Part shown: piece by piece, positions 43,970-51,275 of the stretch
Layout of the letters: each line of letters begins with the position of its first letter
Position numbering within the stretch: the stretch's first letter is position 1
Assembly (NCBI RefSeq): GCF_018614415.1
Contig: NZ_JAGGOO010000007.1
Coordinates: 51,926-115,925, forward strand
Origin: Streptomyces sp. ISL-12
GTDB lineage: Bacteria; Actinomycetota; Actinomycetes; Streptomycetales; Streptomycetaceae
DNA: 64,000 nucleotides
Direction: 5' to 3'
The notes under the pieces: model-generated
Databases searched by the model: none
Told to the model about the DNA's origin: nothing
The model's input: the letters and a program-made list of their open reading frames with translations, nothing else
Made by a program: the position numbers and the translations under genes

Positions 43970-44754
43970 CATCCCCGCTGCCACCGGTCCCGCCGGTTCC
44001 GCCGGATTCGGCCGCGCTGCGGGTCGTCGTCGCGGACGACAACCCGGTCGTCCGCGCCGGCCTCACCGCCCTGCTCTCCGGCCGCCCGGACATCACGGTG
44101 GTCGCCGAGGCCGCCGACGGCCGCCAGGCCTGCGAGGCCGCCGACCGGCACCGCCCCGACGTGGTCCTCCTGGACGTCCGCATGCCGGGCGTGGACGGCC
44201 TCTCGGCCCTGCCCTACCTCGTGCGCATCGCCCCGGTGATGATGCTGACGTACAGCGGGGAGTCGGAGACGGTACGGGAGGCGCTGCGCCGGGGAGCGGG
44301 CGGCTACCTGGTCCACGGCGAGTTCACCGCGGACCAGCTGATCACGGCGGTACGGGACACCGGGGCGGGCCGCACCCACTTCTCGCCGACGGCTGCGGGG
44401 GCGGTTCTTGAGCAGCTCAGGAGTGCGAATGCATACGGTGATGCGGTACGACAACCTCCGTATATTGCCAGCGGCAAGGCGAGTTCGCCTGCTTTCGTGG
44501 AAAACCTTTCGCGAATGCAACCGGATGTGGGACAGTCGTCGAGTGGCAAGCCGGGGTTCCAGCTGAGCGCCAGGGAGGCGGAGATCATGGACCTCATCGC
44601 GTCCGGCATGACCAATCAGCAGATCGCCGCGGCCTGCTTCATCAGCGAGAAGACGGTCAAGAACCACATCAACCGCATCTTCGCCAAGCTGCACAGCAGC
44701 AGCCGCGCCGAGGCGACCGCCAAGTGGCTGGGCAACTGGGGTGATCCGCGGTGA
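43966..44754 (+). CDS. LuxR/NarL-type response regulator of the Tad locus
   Basis: The 262-residue protein has a receiver domain (VVVADDNPVVRAGLTALL; phospho-acceptor Asp in VVLLDVRMPG) and a C-terminal LuxR helix-turn-helix (LSAREAEIMDLIASGMTNQQ, SEKTVKNHINRIFAKLHSSS). The ~50-residue linker (about 44405-44560) is encoded by visibly AT-richer DNA than the rest and contains unusual residues (YIASGKASSPAFVENLSRM). It may be a later insertion. It is translationally coupled to the kinase through ATGA and probably controls this locus. Confidence 0.93.
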   Translation: MTSPLPPVPPVPPDSAALRVVVADDNPVVRAGLTALLSGRPDITVVAEAADGRQACEAADRHRPDVVLLDVRMPGVDGLSALPYLVRIAPVMMLTYSGESETVREALRRGAGGYLVHGEFTADQLITAVRDTGAGRTHFSPTAAGAVLEQLRSANAYGDAVRQPPYIASGKASSPAFVENLSRMQPDVGQSSSGKPGFQLSAREAEIMDLIASGMTNQQIAAACFISEKTVKNHINRIFAKLHSSSRAEATAKWLGNWGDPR

Positions 44755-44859
44755 GGCGCCGGATTTGGGCCCGGGATTGGGCCCTGGGGCCCTCGGGAGG
44801 CCGGCACCGGCCCCCGTACGGTGCGGCCACCGGCACCGGCCACCGCGAAGGGGAACACC

Positions 44860-45057
44860 ATGGGCAACTGGCTGCACACGACGGCCGCGTACCTGCAGAC
44901 CCGCGCCGCCCGGGGCGACAAGGGGCAGACGGCGGTGGAGTACCTGGGGATCATCGCGGTGGTGGTGGCGATCGTGCTGGCCATCACGGGGACGAGCATC
45001 GGGCAGACGATCTTCGATGCGATCAGGACGAAGATCGCCGAAGTCACCGGCGGCTGA
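44860..45057 (+). CDS. flp: Flp-type major pilin candidate
   Basis: The 65-residue protein has the Flp prepilin layout: a positively charged leader ending GDKG, then QTAVEYLGIIAVVVAIVLAI with glutamate at +5 after the predicted cleavage, and a short C-terminal tail. This would be the structural subunit assembled by TadABC after cleavage by a prepilin peptidase, which is not in the window. Start ATG 44860 follows AAGGGG. Confidence 0.88.
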   Translation: MGNWLHTTAAYLQTRAARGDKGQTAVEYLGIIAVVVAIVLAITGTSIGQTIFDAIRTKIAEVTGG

Positions 45058-45062
45058 CACAG

Positions 45063-45659
45063 CTGCGTAGGCACGACGACGCTGGGCAGGCATTTCCCAT
45101 CTACCTCACCGTGGTGGGAGGCCTGCTCTTTCTCGCGCTCGCGTACCTGGCGGTGGGCCAGGCCGGAGCCAACCGGAACGGGGCCCAGACGGCCGCTGAC
45201 GCGGCGGCCCTGGCGGCGGCGCAGGACTGGCGGGACCAACTGGCGGGACAGTGGGTCGAAAACGTAGCCGACCCGGAGTCCTGGCAGGACATCTTCGACG
45301 GCCTGGGTCAGGGGCTCACGCCCTCCTGTTGGCGAGCGGAACAGCTCGCCGCACAGAACGGCGCGGCTCTCGATGCGTGCACTCCCGTCGGGCCGCTCGA
45401 ATACACGGTGGAGGTCACGGCGGAGGAGTCCGTCGGCGAATCCATCGTCCCCGGCACCGAGAACGTGCACGCGCGTGCCGTCGCCACCGCGGTCGTCGAA
45501 TCGCGCTGCACGTTCGAGCTTCCCGGCCCCGACGCGGACGACGAGACGCTGCCGGGACTCACCTGTGAGGGCGGCGAGGACTGGGAGTTGGACCCAGAGG
45601 ATCCCGCCGGACTCCCGGAGCCGCGCGACCTCTTCGACGTCCACCTGACCGACGCTTGA
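45063..45659 (+). CDS. TadG-like pilus protein without a canonical start codon
   Basis: The frame after 45054 encodes RRHDDAGQAFPIYLTVVGGL, a membrane helix and the ANRNGAQTAADAAALAAAQDW motif typical of TadE/TadG-like Streptomyces proteins. An exported domain with four cysteines follows. It is about 198 residues long. There is no ATG, GTG or TTG in frame between the very distant GTG 44751 and this coding part; the plausible initiators are CTG 45063 or CTG 45054, next to the flp stop codon (45055-45057). Either translation is coupled at a CTG, or a start codon has mutated. I used CTG 45063. Confidence 0.75.
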   Translation: MRRHDDAGQAFPIYLTVVGGLLFLALAYLAVGQAGANRNGAQTAADAAALAAAQDWRDQLAGQWVENVADPESWQDIFDGLGQGLTPSCWRAEQLAAQNGAALDACTPVGPLEYTVEVTAEESVGESIVPGTENVHARAVATAVVESRCTFELPGPDADDETLPGLTCEGGEDWELDPEDPAGLPEPRDLFDVHLTDA

Positions 45660-45690
45660 GAGAACGACGAGTGATGAAGGAAGCGGAGTC

Positions 45691-46272
45691 ATGAGCATGC
45701 GGTTCACAACGAAGGCCCTCAGAGGGGTGGTCGCGTTGACCGCTGTGGCCGCAGTGGCCCTCGGAGTGACCGGCTGCGGTGGTGGGGGCGGGGAGGAAGA
45801 GAGCCCCGACGCCTCGGCGTCCGCCTCCAAGGACACGGGGCCCGCCCCGAGCACTCAGGACGGCAAAGCCGAGGCACCGTTGGCCGAGGTGAAGGGCTCG
45901 AACGGTCTGCTGCTGCGGATCACCTCCGCCGAGCGTGACGCCGGTGGCTTCATCACAGTGAACGGTGAATTGAAGAACGACGCTGATGACAGTGTTCAGG
46001 TCCCGGCCGCGCTCAGCGGTAACGAAACGGAGATCATCAGGAACGGCCTGTCCCTCGGCGGAGCCACCCTCGTGGACTCCAAGAGCAAGAAGCGGTACTA
46101 CGTCCTGCGCGACACCGACGGCCGCCCCCTGACCACCACCGGGTTCACGACCCTCAAGGCCGGTGACAGCCTCGCCGTCTTCATGCAGTTCCCCGCACCG
46201 CCGGCGGACACCACGGAGGTCACCTTCCAACTGCCGACCTTCGCCAGCGCGACCCTCTCCATCTCCGGGTGA
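45691..46272 (+). CDS. Lipoprotein of the Tad locus, unknown function
   Basis: The 193-residue protein has a lipoprotein signal peptide (VVALTAVAAVALGVTGCGGG; lipobox VTGC) and a Ser/Asp/Gly-rich linker. The beta-rich domain (LLLRITSAERDAGGFITVNG, GATLVDSKSKKRYYVL, FMQFPAPPADTTEVTFQLP) resembles DUF4352-like immunoglobulin-type folds; this likeness is inference. It is anchored outside the membrane. It sits 31 bp after the TadG-like gene and 8 bp before the OmpA-domain gene. Confidence 0.8.
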   Translation: MSMRFTTKALRGVVALTAVAAVALGVTGCGGGGGEEESPDASASASKDTGPAPSTQDGKAEAPLAEVKGSNGLLLRITSAERDAGGFITVNGELKNDADDSVQVPAALSGNETEIIRNGLSLGGATLVDSKSKKRYYVLRDTDGRPLTTTGFTTLKAGDSLAVFMQFPAPPADTTEVTFQLPTFASATLSISG

Positions 46273-46280
46273 GGCACCCC

Positions 46281-46895
46281 ATGACTCCCACCCGACTCAC
46301 CGCCACCCTCGGCGTCACCGTCCTCCTCCTCACCGGCGGCACCCTCGCCCACGCCGACGACGCCCCCAGCGTTCCGCCGGGAACCGAAGCCACCCCCTCC
46401 GCCCCCGTCGAAGTGGACCCCAACGACCCCGACCTGAAGCTCCCCGAAGGGGCCACGCTGGCCGGGGCCAAGGTGCTGGACATCAAGTCGGTCGTCGAGG
46501 ACCAGAGCGGGGACGAGCGCCGGGAGGACACCAACACGGACGTGAAGTTCGCGCTCCAGGCAGAGGTGCTGTTCGGCAAGGACAGCGCGAAGCTCGGCGG
46601 CGAGGCCAAGTCCCGGATCGCCGGCATCGCCGAGGAGATCAAGGCCCAGAACGCCACCAGGATCCGCGTCTTCGGCTTCACCGACGACCTCGGCTCCGCC
46701 GCCCACGGAGACGACCTGTCCAAGGAACGCGCCAACGCCGTGCACGACCTCCTCTCCCAGGCCCTGGACGACCCCGGCATCACCTACGAGGTACGCGGCT
46801 ACGGCGAGCAGTACCCGATCTCCGACAACTCCACGGAACCGGGCCGCAAGAAGAACCGCAGGGTCGAGGTCTCCTTCCCCCGGACGGAGAACTGA
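46281..46895 (+). CDS. Secreted OmpA-family (peptidoglycan-binding) protein
   Basis: The 204-residue protein has a signal peptide (LTATLGVTVLLLTGGTLAHA) and an OmpA C-terminal domain: ALQAEVLFGKDSAKLGG, RIRVFGFTDDLGSAAHGDDLSKERANAV and VRGYGEQYPISDNSTEPGRKKNRRVEV. OmpA domains bind the peptide stem of peptidoglycan, so this may anchor the pilus machine to the wall. ATG 46281 is preferred over the in-frame GTG 46269. Confidence 0.92.
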   Translation: MTPTRLTATLGVTVLLLTGGTLAHADDAPSVPPGTEATPSAPVEVDPNDPDLKLPEGATLAGAKVLDIKSVVEDQSGDERREDTNTDVKFALQAEVLFGKDSAKLGGEAKSRIAGIAEEIKAQNATRIRVFGFTDDLGSAAHGDDLSKERANAVHDLLSQALDDPGITYEVRGYGEQYPISDNSTEPGRKKNRRVEVSFPRTEN

Positions 46896-46900
46896 CCCGA

Positions 46901-47419
46901 GTGGTACGTGAGCCAGCCGCCCTGACGCTCCTCGCGGTACTCGCCCTGGCCGGCTGCGGGGGCACCCCGGACCGCACCGCCGGGGAGACGCCCACACCCC
47001 GCCCACCGTCCTCGTCACCCCCGTCCCCGTCCCCGTCCCCGTCCCCGTCCCGGCCCCCGTCCCCGACGACGACCGCGGCGGACGGGCGGAACACCGACGC
47101 CTGCGCCGACGCCGACTGCGAGGTCACCGTGTCCGAACCGGTGACCATCCCGTTCCGGGGCCCGGAGGGCCACGCCGAACTGTCCGTGACCGAGGTCGGC
47201 CCGGACCGGGTTTATTACGAAGTCACCGCCGGCGACGGCCGCTCCAGTGGCGGCGCCGACGGCCCGGGCTGGGGCTGCTACACCGTCCTCGGCGAGGACA
47301 GCAGCAGCAACGGATGCGGCCCTGCGGCCCCGGCGCCCAGTGCGGCCCCCGGCACCGTGGTCCTCCACCTGACGACGGCCCCCGACGGCACGGCGACCGT
47401 CCGGATCAGCTCCGGATGA
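46901..47419 (+). CDS. Small lipoprotein with Pro/Ser linker, unknown function
   Basis: The 172-residue protein starts at GTG 46901, five bases after the OmpA gene. It has a lipoprotein signal (LTLLAVLALAGCGG; lipobox LAGC), a (Pro-Ser)n linker encoded by a CCGTCC hexanucleotide run near 47020-47065, and a beta-rich domain with two cysteine pairs (DACADADCEVTV, GCYTV, GCGPA). It is probably a surface lipoprotein expressed with the Tad genes. The 3' end overlaps the convergent DUF192 gene by 14 bp. Confidence 0.75.
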   Translation: MVREPAALTLLAVLALAGCGGTPDRTAGETPTPRPPSSSPPSPSPSPSPSRPPSPTTTAADGRNTDACADADCEVTVSEPVTIPFRGPEGHAELSVTEVGPDRVYYEVTAGDGRSSGGADGPGWGCYTVLGEDSSSNGCGPAAPAPSAAPGTVVLHLTTAPDGTATVRISSG

Positions 47420-47801
47420 CCTCTCCCCGCACCTCCACCTCCACCCGCGTCCCCGGCCGCACCCCCCACCCGGCCATCACCCCGGCCGCCGCCTCCAGCA
47501 CGTGCCGCGACCGCACCCGAGGCAGGCCCAGCCGCCCCGGCACCATCGTGCGCACCGCGAGCACGGTGAGCCGCCGGTCCAGATAGGCCACGTCGATCGG
47601 CATCCGCATCCGGAACGTGTGCACCGAGCCGGCCGGCGACAACAGCATCGCCCCGTCCACGGCGTCCCGCCCCAGCAGCCCCCGGGTCCGGGCCCGGTAG
47701 GACGCCGCGATCTCCAGCGGGACCCGTACGTCCGTCCCACCGGCCCCCTCGGCCGGCACCACCAGCGTGCCCCGGCCGTCCCGCCACCGCCGCCCGGTCA
47801 C
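47406..47801 (-). CDS. DUF192 family protein
   Basis: The 131-residue protein has the DUF192 signatures ASYRARTRGLLGRDAVDGAMLL, HTFRMRMPIDVAYLDR and LEAAAGVMAGWGVRPG. The family is small, beta-rich and often secreted; its function is unknown. It also occurs beside pilus genes in actinobacteria. Here no signal peptide is visible. Start GTG 47801 overlaps the stop of the DinB gene (GTGA), so the two are coupled. Confidence 0.85.
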   Translation of the reverse strand: MTGRRWRDGRGTLVVPAEGAGGTDVRVPLEIAASYRARTRGLLGRDAVDGAMLLSPAGSVHTFRMRMPIDVAYLDRRLTVLAVRTMVPGRLGLPRVRSRHVLEAAAGVMAGWGVRPGTRVEVEVRGEVIRS

Positions 47802-48433
47802 CGCGGCACGCTCCCGGCGGACGCCCGGTACAGGTCGCGCAGCAGGGCGATCTCCGCACCGTGGTGCAGCAGTTCCTGGTTGACCCACCACACGATGTCC
47901 AGGAACGGTTCCTCCGCGTCGCTGCCGTGCGGATAGGTGCAGTGGCCCACCCGGTCGAGCGCGGCGTCGTCCGCGCTCAGCAGCGCCTCCCGCCAGGCCG
48001 CCGCCCCGGCCCCGAAGGCGGCGACCGCCCCCGCCGCGTCCCCGGGGACCGCGATGTCGTCCCGCGTCAGGGAACGGCTCCCCGCGGTGTGGTCGGCGCG
48101 CAGCGCCAGCATCTCGGCGAGGTGGCTCAGCCGCCACGCGAGGGTGGTGAAGGGCGGCGGCCAGGGATGGGGGTAGGGCGCCGCGTCCCGGCCCCACTCG
48201 CCGGAGGCCGCACCCGCCAGGAACTCCCCCCGCGCCCCCGGGCCGTCCGCCCGCCGCCGTACCGACCAGCAGCCCGGCACCGGCTCCCAGAGGTACTCCG
48301 CGTCGGTGAGCGGCCCCACCGCCGTCTCCGACCCGTCCCCGCTGTCCATCACGGGCCCGGTCAGCCGGGCGGCCAGCCGCTCCCGGGCGAAGTCGAACTG
48401 GTCGAGCAGGGAAATGAGACGGGGAGGGGTCAC
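47798..48433 (-). CDS. DinB-superfamily protein
   Basis: The 211-residue four-helix-bundle protein begins LISLLDQFDFARERLAARL. It has the histidine pattern of DinB/YfiT-like metal sites (FTTLAWRLSHLAEML, and VWWVNQELLHHGAEIALLRD). The family includes thiol-dependent enzymes, for example mycothiol- or bacillithiol-dependent ones; the exact reaction here is unknown. Start GTG 48433 has AGGAG nine bases upstream. The promoter lies in a gap that contains an 8-bp tandem repeat. Confidence 0.85.
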   Translation of the reverse strand: MTPPRLISLLDQFDFARERLAARLTGPVMDSGDGSETAVGPLTDAEYLWEPVPGCWSVRRRADGPGARGEFLAGAASGEWGRDAAPYPHPWPPPFTTLAWRLSHLAEMLALRADHTAGSRSLTRDDIAVPGDAAGAVAAFGAGAAAWREALLSADDAALDRVGHCTYPHGSDAEEPFLDIVWWVNQELLHHGAEIALLRDLYRASAGSVPR

Positions 48434-48463
48434 GCTGCACGCTCCTGTGATGGTCCGGCGGGT

Positions 48464-48519
48464 CGACGGGTCGACGGTTCGACGGGACGACGGGACGACG
48501 GGACGACGGTTCGGCGGGA
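48464..48519. repeat. Seven tandem copies of an 8-bp unit
   Basis: Units CGACGGGT, CGACGGTT, CGACGGGA (three times), CGACGGTT and CGGCGGGA follow each other with a strict 8-bp period. They lie in the divergent gap between the DinB and F420-oxidoreductase genes. It is a slippage-prone microsatellite close to the DinB promoter. Confidence 0.9.
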
Positions 48520-48656
48520 CGTCGGCCCGGCACGTCGGCCGGCCGACCCGCCAGCCTGGCACAGCCCACCCCCGCACCGCGCCCCCTTTCCCGGCGCCGG
48601 ATCACCCGGCCGAAATCCCGTTGTACGGCGCCCCACCACCCGGGTAGGAAGATCCC

Positions 48657-49535
48657 ATGACCGCACTCGGCGCCGTGTTCCGTCCCCAGCTCGCCCCCGA
48701 ACGGCTGCGTGCCGTGGCCCGGACCGCCGACGAGGCGGGACTGGACGCACTGTGGCTGTGGGAGGACTGCTTCCGGGAGGGCGGCATCTCCACGGCCGCC
48801 GCCGCGCTCGCCTGGACCGAACGGGTACGGGTCGGCGTCGGCCTCCTCCCCGTACCGCTGCGCAACGTCGCCCTCACCGCCATGGAGGCCGCCACCCTGC
48901 ACCGGATGTTCCCCGGCCGGGCCGTCCTCGGCGTGGGCCACGGCGTGCAGGACTGGATGGGCCAGGTGGGCGCGCGGGCCGAGTCCCCGATGACCCTGCT
49001 GCGGGAGTACCTGACCGCGCTGCGGGCCCTGCTGGCGGGCGAGCGGGTCACCACCGAGGGCCGCTACGTCCGCCTCGACGACGTGGCCCTGGACTGGCCG
49101 CCGGACGCGCCCGGCGGCGCCGAGGTGTTCGCCGGAGCCACCGGCCCGCGCTCGCTGCGGCTGTCCGGCGAGGCCGCGGACGGCACGGTGCTCACCTCGG
49201 CCACCCCGCCCGACGGGGTACGGGCGGCCCGCCGGCTCATCGACGAGGGCCGGGCCGCGGCCGGCCGGACCGACGGGCACGAGGTCGTCGTCTACCTCCT
49301 CACCGCCACCGGCCCCGACGCCGACGCCCGGCTCCGCGCCGAACTGGCCGCCGAGGGACTGGACTCCGTACCGGATCTCGGTGCGGCCGGCGACGCGGGT
49401 GCCGTCGCCGAGGCCGTCGACCGGCTGGCCGAGGCCGGCGCCGACACGGTGATCCTCCAGCCGACCGCGGACGAACCGGACCCCGAGGGGTTCGTCCGCT
49501 TCACGGCGGAACGCGTCGCCCCCTTGCTGGCCTGA
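48657..49535 (+). CDS. F420-dependent LLM-class oxidoreductase
   Basis: The 292-residue TIM-barrel protein has luciferase-like monooxygenase family motifs: ARTADEAGLDALWLWED, VGVGLLPVPLRNVALTAMEA, RMFPGRAVLGVGHGVQDW and GATGPRSLRLSGEAADGTVL. It is a cytosolic hydride-transfer enzyme that probably uses coenzyme F420. The substrate is unknown. It starts 10 bp before the methyltransferase gene's predecessor gap and forms a two-gene operon with it. Confidence 0.9.
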   Translation: MTALGAVFRPQLAPERLRAVARTADEAGLDALWLWEDCFREGGISTAAAALAWTERVRVGVGLLPVPLRNVALTAMEAATLHRMFPGRAVLGVGHGVQDWMGQVGARAESPMTLLREYLTALRALLAGERVTTEGRYVRLDDVALDWPPDAPGGAEVFAGATGPRSLRLSGEAADGTVLTSATPPDGVRAARRLIDEGRAAAGRTDGHEVVVYLLTATGPDADARLRAELAAEGLDSVPDLGAAGDAGAVAEAVDRLAEAGADTVILQPTADEPDPEGFVRFTAERVAPLLA

Positions 49536-49545
49536 GGACACCACC

Positions 49546-50343
49546 ATGCGCACGTACGAGGACCTGGTCGCCGAGGCCGTCGCCGCCCCCACCGAGGGCT
49601 GGGACTTCTCCTGGTTCGAGGGCCGGGCCACCGAGGAACGGCCCTCCTGGGGATACGCCCGCTCGCTGGCCGGACGCCTGGCCGGCGCCGACGCCGTGCT
49701 GGACATCCAGACCGGCGGCGGCGAAGTACTGGACTTCGCGCTCGGCGCGGCCCCACGACCGCCCCGGCTCACCGTCGCCACCGAGGGCTGGCCGCCGAAC
49801 GTCGCCAAGGCCACCGCCCTGCTCCGCCCGCGCGGCGTCGCGGTCGTCGCCGCACCGGAGGACGCGCCGCTGCCGTTCGCGGACGGTGGCTTCGACCTGG
49901 TCGTCAGCCGGCACCCCGTCAGACCGCGGTGGACGGAGATCGCCCGGGTGCTGAGCCCCGGCGGCACCTACTTCGCCCAGCACGTGGGCCCCGCCAGCGC
50001 CTTCGAACTCGTCGAGTACTTCCTCGGGCCCCGCCCCGAGGCGAGCCGCCGCGACCGTCACCCCGAGGACGAGCGGGCCGCCGCCGAGGCCGCCGGGCTG
50101 GAGGTCACCGAGCTGCGGGCGGAGCGGCTGCGGATGGAGTTCCACGACATCGGGGCCGTCGTCCACTTCCTGCGCAAGGTCGTGTGGATGGTCCCGGGGT
50201 TCACCGCCGAGGCGTACGAGCCCCGGCTGCGCGCCCTGCACGAGCGGATCGAGGCCGAGGGGCGGCCCTTCGTGGCCCACAGCTCCCGGCACCTCGTCGT
50301 GGCCCGGCACGCGGCCTCACGCGATGCCCGACGACGCCACTAA
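49546..50343 (+). CDS. Class I SAM-dependent methyltransferase
   Basis: The 265-residue protein has a variant glycine motif (DAVLDIQTGGGEVLDFALG), an acidic second motif (TVATEGWPPNVAKA), and motifs LPFADGGFDLVVSRHPV and EIARVLSPGGTYFAQHVG. These fit methyltransferase type 11 enzymes. The C-terminal part (MEFHDIGAVVHFLRKVVWMV) is shared with RlmA-like and phosphoethanolamine-type relatives; the substrate is unknown. It lies 10 bp after the F420 oxidoreductase gene. Confidence 0.9.
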   Translation: MRTYEDLVAEAVAAPTEGWDFSWFEGRATEERPSWGYARSLAGRLAGADAVLDIQTGGGEVLDFALGAAPRPPRLTVATEGWPPNVAKATALLRPRGVAVVAAPEDAPLPFADGGFDLVVSRHPVRPRWTEIARVLSPGGTYFAQHVGPASAFELVEYFLGPRPEASRRDRHPEDERAAAEAAGLEVTELRAERLRMEFHDIGAVVHFLRKVVWMVPGFTAEAYEPRLRALHERIEAEGRPFVAHSSRHLVVARHAASRDARRRH

Positions 50344-50516
50344 TCACGTTTGCGCCCTTTGCTGCGCCTATGCCCGATAACTCCATCGAGGATCTCCGCG
50401 GATCTCCACGGGGTTTCCACATCGTTATCCCGCGCGGTGTCCAGCGACTCGATCGAGACCCGCCATGTCGCGTAAGTTCAGACCAAGTTGATTCGCGTGA
50501 GCAAAGCCACGTGAGT

Positions 50517-50549
50517 GGCACCGCGCAGCGGAGGGGGCTGCGCGGTGCC
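50517..50549. terminator. Very strong hairpin after the methyltransferase gene
   Basis: GGCACCGCGCAGC (50517-50529) and GCTGCGCGGTGCC (50537-50549) form a perfect 13-bp stem with loop GGAGGGG. It is 174 bp after the stop codon and has no T-run. The G-rich loop resembles an exposed ribosome-binding-like sequence, so a regulatory RNA role is an alternative. Confidence 0.65.
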
Positions 50550-50759
50550 GGGTCACGTGCGCGTTCGCCGGTGACGCCGCCCGGCGGGGGGAGCCGGGGC
50601 CGCTTCACCGGGCGGGCCGGGGCTTGCCCCGGACCCTGTGGAACGTCTCTCATGGCACACGGCTCCCGTGGGATTCCGCTGTGTTCCGGCCATGATTACG
50701 ACGTGAATCGGGGACCCGTCGGCCAGCGCGGCGTCGCCGGGCGAATTCGGAGAGTAGTT

Positions 50760-50857
50760 GTTTCGCGCCGATGCACCCAGTAGCCCTTACGAAGGGTTAT
50801 GGTGGAAACCCCCCCTCGGGCCGGTCCGTATCCCCCCCCACGGACCGGCCCGTTTTT
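50760..50857 (+). ncRNA. Candidate small RNA with C-rich single-stranded runs (6C-like)
   Basis: The segment holds a small hairpin (CCCTT-ACG-AAGGG, 50784-50796), a run of seven C (50809-50815), and a 13-bp terminator hairpin whose loop holds eight C (50832-50839), followed by TTTTT. No protein frame is conserved-looking. Actinobacterial 6C RNAs are defined by C-rich hairpin loops, and this resembles them, but the first C-run is not clearly in a loop. The 5' end is uncertain; TAGTTG at 50755 could be a -10 element. Confidence 0.5.
50817..50857 (+). terminator. Rho-independent terminator of the small-RNA candidate
   Basis: CGGGCCGGTCCGT (50817-50829) pairs perfectly with ACGGACCGGCCCG (50840-50852) and is followed by TTTTT (50853-50857). 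It is the most classical intrinsic terminator in the window and shows that a plus-strand transcript ends here. Confidence 0.88.
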
Positions 50858-51063
50858 CTGTGTGGCCTACGCGTGGCCGACGCATGGCCGACGCGTCGCC
50901 GGTGGAGGGCCGACGTGCGGCCGGACCGGGCCGTGCGCGGCGCCGCCCCGTCCCGCCGGACCCGCGGGTGTACTGACGGGTCACGTGTCACGAACAGTTC
51001 ATCAGCGCGCCGTCATATGCCGGGGCATGGCCGCGCTTCGGACCGGGCATAAAGCAACCAGGT

Positions 51064-51086
51064 CGACACCCGAACCACGGGTGTCG
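51064..51086 (+). promoter_or_regulatory. Hairpin in the presumed phoH leader
   Basis: CGACACCCG (51064-51072) and CGGGTGTCG (51078-51086) form a perfect 9-bp stem with an AACCA loop. With the 51176-51192 hairpin it would structure the mRNA leader of phoH if transcription starts upstream. It could also end read-through from the left. Confidence 0.45.
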
Positions 51087-51275
51087 GTTCTCAGCGGGCG
51101 GCACGGGGCCGTCCCGCCCGGGAGGCCCTTTGCACCAGCACGACCGTGCGGTCTCGGCACGGGAGAAGCAGTGGAGGGCCGGTTTCCGGCCCGTGCGGTG
51201 TGTGCATCGCGGCCGACGACCGGTCCAGCCCCACTCCGTCGCTCCCCGACCTCTCCCGAGGGGGTACGTCCTTCC

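Larger units (their letters stand above)
50344..51275. other. 932-bp intergenic region with several hairpins and a small-RNA candidate
   Basis: No protein gene is convincing here. The region holds a 13-bp-stem hairpin (50517-50549), a small RNA candidate with a classical terminator (50760-50857), and three further inverted repeats before phoH: ATGCC-GG-GGCAT (51018-51029), a 9-bp stem (51064-51086) and GGGCCGG-TTT-CCGGCCC (51176-51192). An in-frame open extension of phoH to 50799 has no conserved residues. Confidence 0.7.

Noticed and set aside
38864..43984. 1706-codon minus-strand ORF across the Tad genes
   Set aside because: Its translation is Gly/Gln/Asp-rich without domains, and the plus-strand tad genes are unambiguous.
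45055..45660. TadG-like gene read as part of a longer protein starting at GTG 44751
   Set aside because: The 100 codons before 45054 run through flp in another frame and have no conserved pattern; a late start is far more likely.
50799..51275. N-terminal extension of the PhoH protein to 599 residues
   Set aside because: The extra 159 codons cover the small-RNA terminator and several hairpins and contain no conserved residues.
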